From positions 69,584,429-69,648,428 of the forward strand of contig OU015497.1 in the NCBI GenBank assembly GCA_907164885.2: DNA of 64,000 nucleotides, given 5' to 3'. Positions within the stretch are counted from its first letter, which is position 1. Each line of letters starts with the position of its first letter. Positions 61,918 through 64,000 of the stretch are shown piece after piece. Position numbers and translations under genes: made by a program. Below the pieces are notes generated by a model, which saw nothing but the letters and a program-made list of their open reading frames with translations, was not told the DNA's origin and ran no database searches. The DNA is from Dolomedes plantarius (Eukaryota; Arthropoda; Arachnida; Araneae; Dolomedidae).

Positions 61918-62743
61918 ACTATATAGAAATCGAGAAATATAAAGGACGATGTCAAGTTCTTTTCTTATCATTTGCCTTGAGTTTATGTACGACGATAGAA
62001 GAAAAAATTGTATGGGAAAGACGTTGAAAAGAGAAGAGCTATTAGGTTGAAGGGCGTTCCAGAAACTCATTTCAAGTTTTTCATTTTGAATGACATGCTG
62101 GTGAATTCTCTGAAGTCTTCATCACGTGATCTTATATTAATCTCCCCTAACTTCAAAATGGAGTGAAGAATGAAAAATGTCAAAGTGTTTCGAGACAGAA
62201 AAATAATAAATTTTCAGTTCGACAAATCTGCGCTTAAATTTAAAGCTTTTCTAAGAGTGAGATAACATTATATTCGAATAGAAATAGCACTATCTAATCT
62301 TTTCAATGGCGAAACTATACTGGATAGTTGCGAACATTAAATCTGGGAAAGTTAGTGCATGGGCGGTCACTAACCCAGGGAGCAGAAGATTTCTTTTATT
62401 TTACATCTATTGAGACTTTATTGTTAGATAATAACGTTCTGTTCACATAATAAATAATTAACATGCTGAGTTATGCATCTACAATATCTAATGACGATTG
62501 TATGCTAATATACACAGATTACAACAATTCTCATAATTTACATCGATTTATTTACACTTCTACCTGATTTAATAATAACCATTATAGTACTTCCAAGAAT
62601 CTGCTTAACTAAAAATACTTTTATTGCTTTTTTAAACCTTCTGCACTATTAAACTTTACATTACGGAGCCCATTTTTCTGATTCGCTCTTTAGAACTTGA
62701 AATTTCATACCCCCTTTATAAAAACGTCCATTAAGGGGGTCAT
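61916..62743. other. AT-rich sequence, no gene recognised
   Basis: Nothing identified. Confidence 0.5.
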
Positions 62744-62943
62744 CTATACATAAAAAACAGTTCCGTAACTGACTGACTCACTGATTGACTCACTGACATA
62801 AAAGGCACAGACCAAACCGCTGGAACTAATGGTCTGAAATTTTGTATGACGATTCTTCTTATAGTGTAGGGGTGCAGTAAGAAAGATTTTTGAAAAATGC
62901 TTCTTGAAATTTTTAAAAATTAAGTTTTAAGCTGTTTAGTAAC

Positions 62944-63212
62944 TGTTGAATTAAATAATGAAATTACTCACCTCTCCATTTCTTTCCACTACAGAATAAT
63001 TAGGTACTCGGACACACAAAAAAAGAATATCTGAGAGTCGAGGAATTCTAGTTTTAATGAAATTTGACTCACATAAACGCATCTCACTTGATGCACTTCT
63101 ATCACTTCAATCGAATAAGAAAAAAAGTTTCGTTTCCCCATCACGTGATCTCCATTTTTACTAAGAGATCGTCATGGCATACGACTTGTCGCCCGCACTT
63201 TTCGAGTCATCA
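62944..63212 (-). repeat. 3' LTR of the BEL derivative
   Basis: 269 bp, minus-strand start TGATGACTCGAAAAG and end TTCAACA. The first ~220 bp match 63685-63941. Confidence 0.75.
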
Positions 63213-63690
63213 TCTTGCCGGGGCCGCGCGATCGAAGAAGTCTCTGTAACCGGTAGGACTCCGACTTGCGATACTGGTCTGGTAACCGTTCCCGCTGCTG
63301 TCTTGATATCCACCACCCTAGTGATGTTGTCTTGGCCTGGAATTAGGCTTTCTATTCTCCCAAGGGTCCACTGTAGGATTGTTCTTTTCAATGATGGTGA
63401 CTAGATCTCCTACATTGTAATTTCTTACTTTATTGGCATCCTTAGGACGGATGTTGAGCGTATGGAGGTACTCTTGTGTCCACCTTCTCCAAAACGTTTC
63501 TTTCATCTGGAGTTGAAACCTATATCTCGAAGTGATACATAAGAAGAATGATTATTAAATTGTTCAGGCATGGAAGAGGTGAACCCATTACAAAATGGCC
63601 TGGAGTAATGGCCTCCAGATCACTGAGGTCGTTAGACAGTGGAACTAAAGGACGGGAATTAATACACGCTTCTACTTCCATTTCCAGAAT
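63190..63690 (-). pseudogene. BEL/Pao integrase C-terminus and DUF5641 domain fragment
   Basis: On the minus strand: [20 protein letters not shown] and [17 protein letters not shown] (after the integrase core), then KETFWRRWTQEYLHTLNIRP and NVGDLVTIIEKNNPT, then WTLGRIESLIPGQDNITRVV and the RPVSQVGVLPV end. Three frames are used, so it is frameshifted at least twice. It begins directly at the truncated LTR, and the catalytic residues are missing. Confidence 0.85.
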
Positions 63691-63941
63691 AATTAGGTAC
63701 GCGGACACACAAAAAAAGAATATCTGAAAGCCGAGTAATTCTAGTTTTAATGAAGTTTGACTCACATAAACGCATATTACATGATGCACTTCTTTTTTTA
63801 TTCAATCGAATAAGAAAAAAAGTGTTGTTTCCCGATCACGTGATCTCAGCATTTTTACTACGACATCGTCATGACAGACGACTCTTAGTAAATATGCTGA
63901 GAGTCGCCCGCACATCGCAACTGGCTCTTTTCGAGTCATCA
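63685..63941 (-). repeat. Truncated 5' LTR of the BEL derivative
   Basis: Matches 62990-63212 with about 10% visible differences and some insertions. The part corresponding to the inner end of the LTR is missing. Confidence 0.7.
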
Positions 63942-64000
63942 GTTACTTTTTTACAGTTTGCATTTAAAATAATAATTTGAGGGTTATAAAATTTATATCA

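Larger units (their letters stand above)
62944..63941 (-). mobile_element. BEL/Pao deletion derivative
   Basis: Two direct repeats, 62944-63212 (complete, TGTTGAA...GAGTCATCA) and 63685-63941 (truncated), flank the end of a BEL pol. The insertion interrupts the H1 repeat, with GTAAC and GTTAC as an imperfect 5-bp target duplication. The deletion runs from inside the 5' LTR across gag and most of pol into the integrase. Confidence 0.8.
62744..64000 (+). mobile_element. Helitron-like repeat, family H1, second copy (interrupted, runs off the window)
   Basis: It starts A then TCTATACATA, followed by CAGTTCCGTAACTGACTGACT and the same ~200 bp as 8532 onward. A BEL derivative interrupts it at 62944-63941. 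The H1 sequence then resumes with TTTGCATTTAAAATAATAAT and GAGGGTTATAAAATTTATATCA, matching 8763-8799. The 3' end lies beyond the window. Confidence 0.7.

Overview
This window looks like AT-rich non-coding nuclear DNA from an arthropod, most likely a chelicerate such as a spider. The reasons are low GC, long (TA)n arrays, no compact gene arrangement, and a mixture of BEL/Pao, Ty3/gypsy, Tc1/mariner, Tigger/pogo, piggyBac, Helitron-like and tRNA-derived SINE-like sequences. The taxon is an inference; the sequence contains no diagnostic host gene. I found no convincing host exon, rRNA gene, functional tRNA gene or CRISPR array. Every long reading frame I can identify belongs to a transposable element, and all but one gag-like frame, one uncharacterised 129-codon frame and one short piggyBac tail are visibly broken.

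Layout. Positions 1-14.6 kb are AT-rich sequence with one SINE-like copy (1.73-2.06 kb), three candidate Helitrons (5.95-6.71, 8.53-10.12 and 10.69-11.28 kb) and a tRNA-like repeat (13.5 kb). At 14.64-19.56 kb a pair of ~300-bp inverted repeats encloses a young gag-only LTR element (15,232-18,796) with 434-bp LTRs, a 4-bp target duplication, a standard primer-binding site and a 673-aa protein. At 19.8-21.8 kb are abutting fragments of piggyBac, a gypsy 3' end whose LTR carries a tRNA-like segment, and a BEL integrase. A decayed mariner with intact terminal repeats lies at 22.1-23.4 kb, and a 135-bp tandem array with a dimeric pattern at 28.0-29.0 kb. Mariner debris, including a fold-back element, occupies 30.2-32.2 kb.

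At 34.2-40.3 kb sits a nearly complete, recently inserted BEL/Pao retrotransposon on the minus strand, inactivated by one stop codon and one single-base frameshift. Positions 41-52.8 kb hold a G-quadruplex-like run, decayed mariner and Tc1 copies, a complete but broken Tigger/pogo element (47,066-49,408), and a gypsy remnant in which protease is joined in frame to integrase with no reverse transcriptase between them. Positions 53-64 kb hold a Tc1 remnant, two more SINE-like copies, a Helitron 5' end, a deletion-derivative piggyBac with matching ends, and a Helitron-like repeat containing a deletion-derivative BEL element.

Nested insertions give a relative chronology: BEL inside an older dispersed repeat, a BEL derivative inside a Helitron-like repeat, a gag-only LTR element inside an inverted-repeat unit, a gypsy LTR abutting piggyBac, and a SINE-like repeat inside piggyBac. 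Elements that target TA dinucleotides repeatedly sit against long (TA)n arrays.
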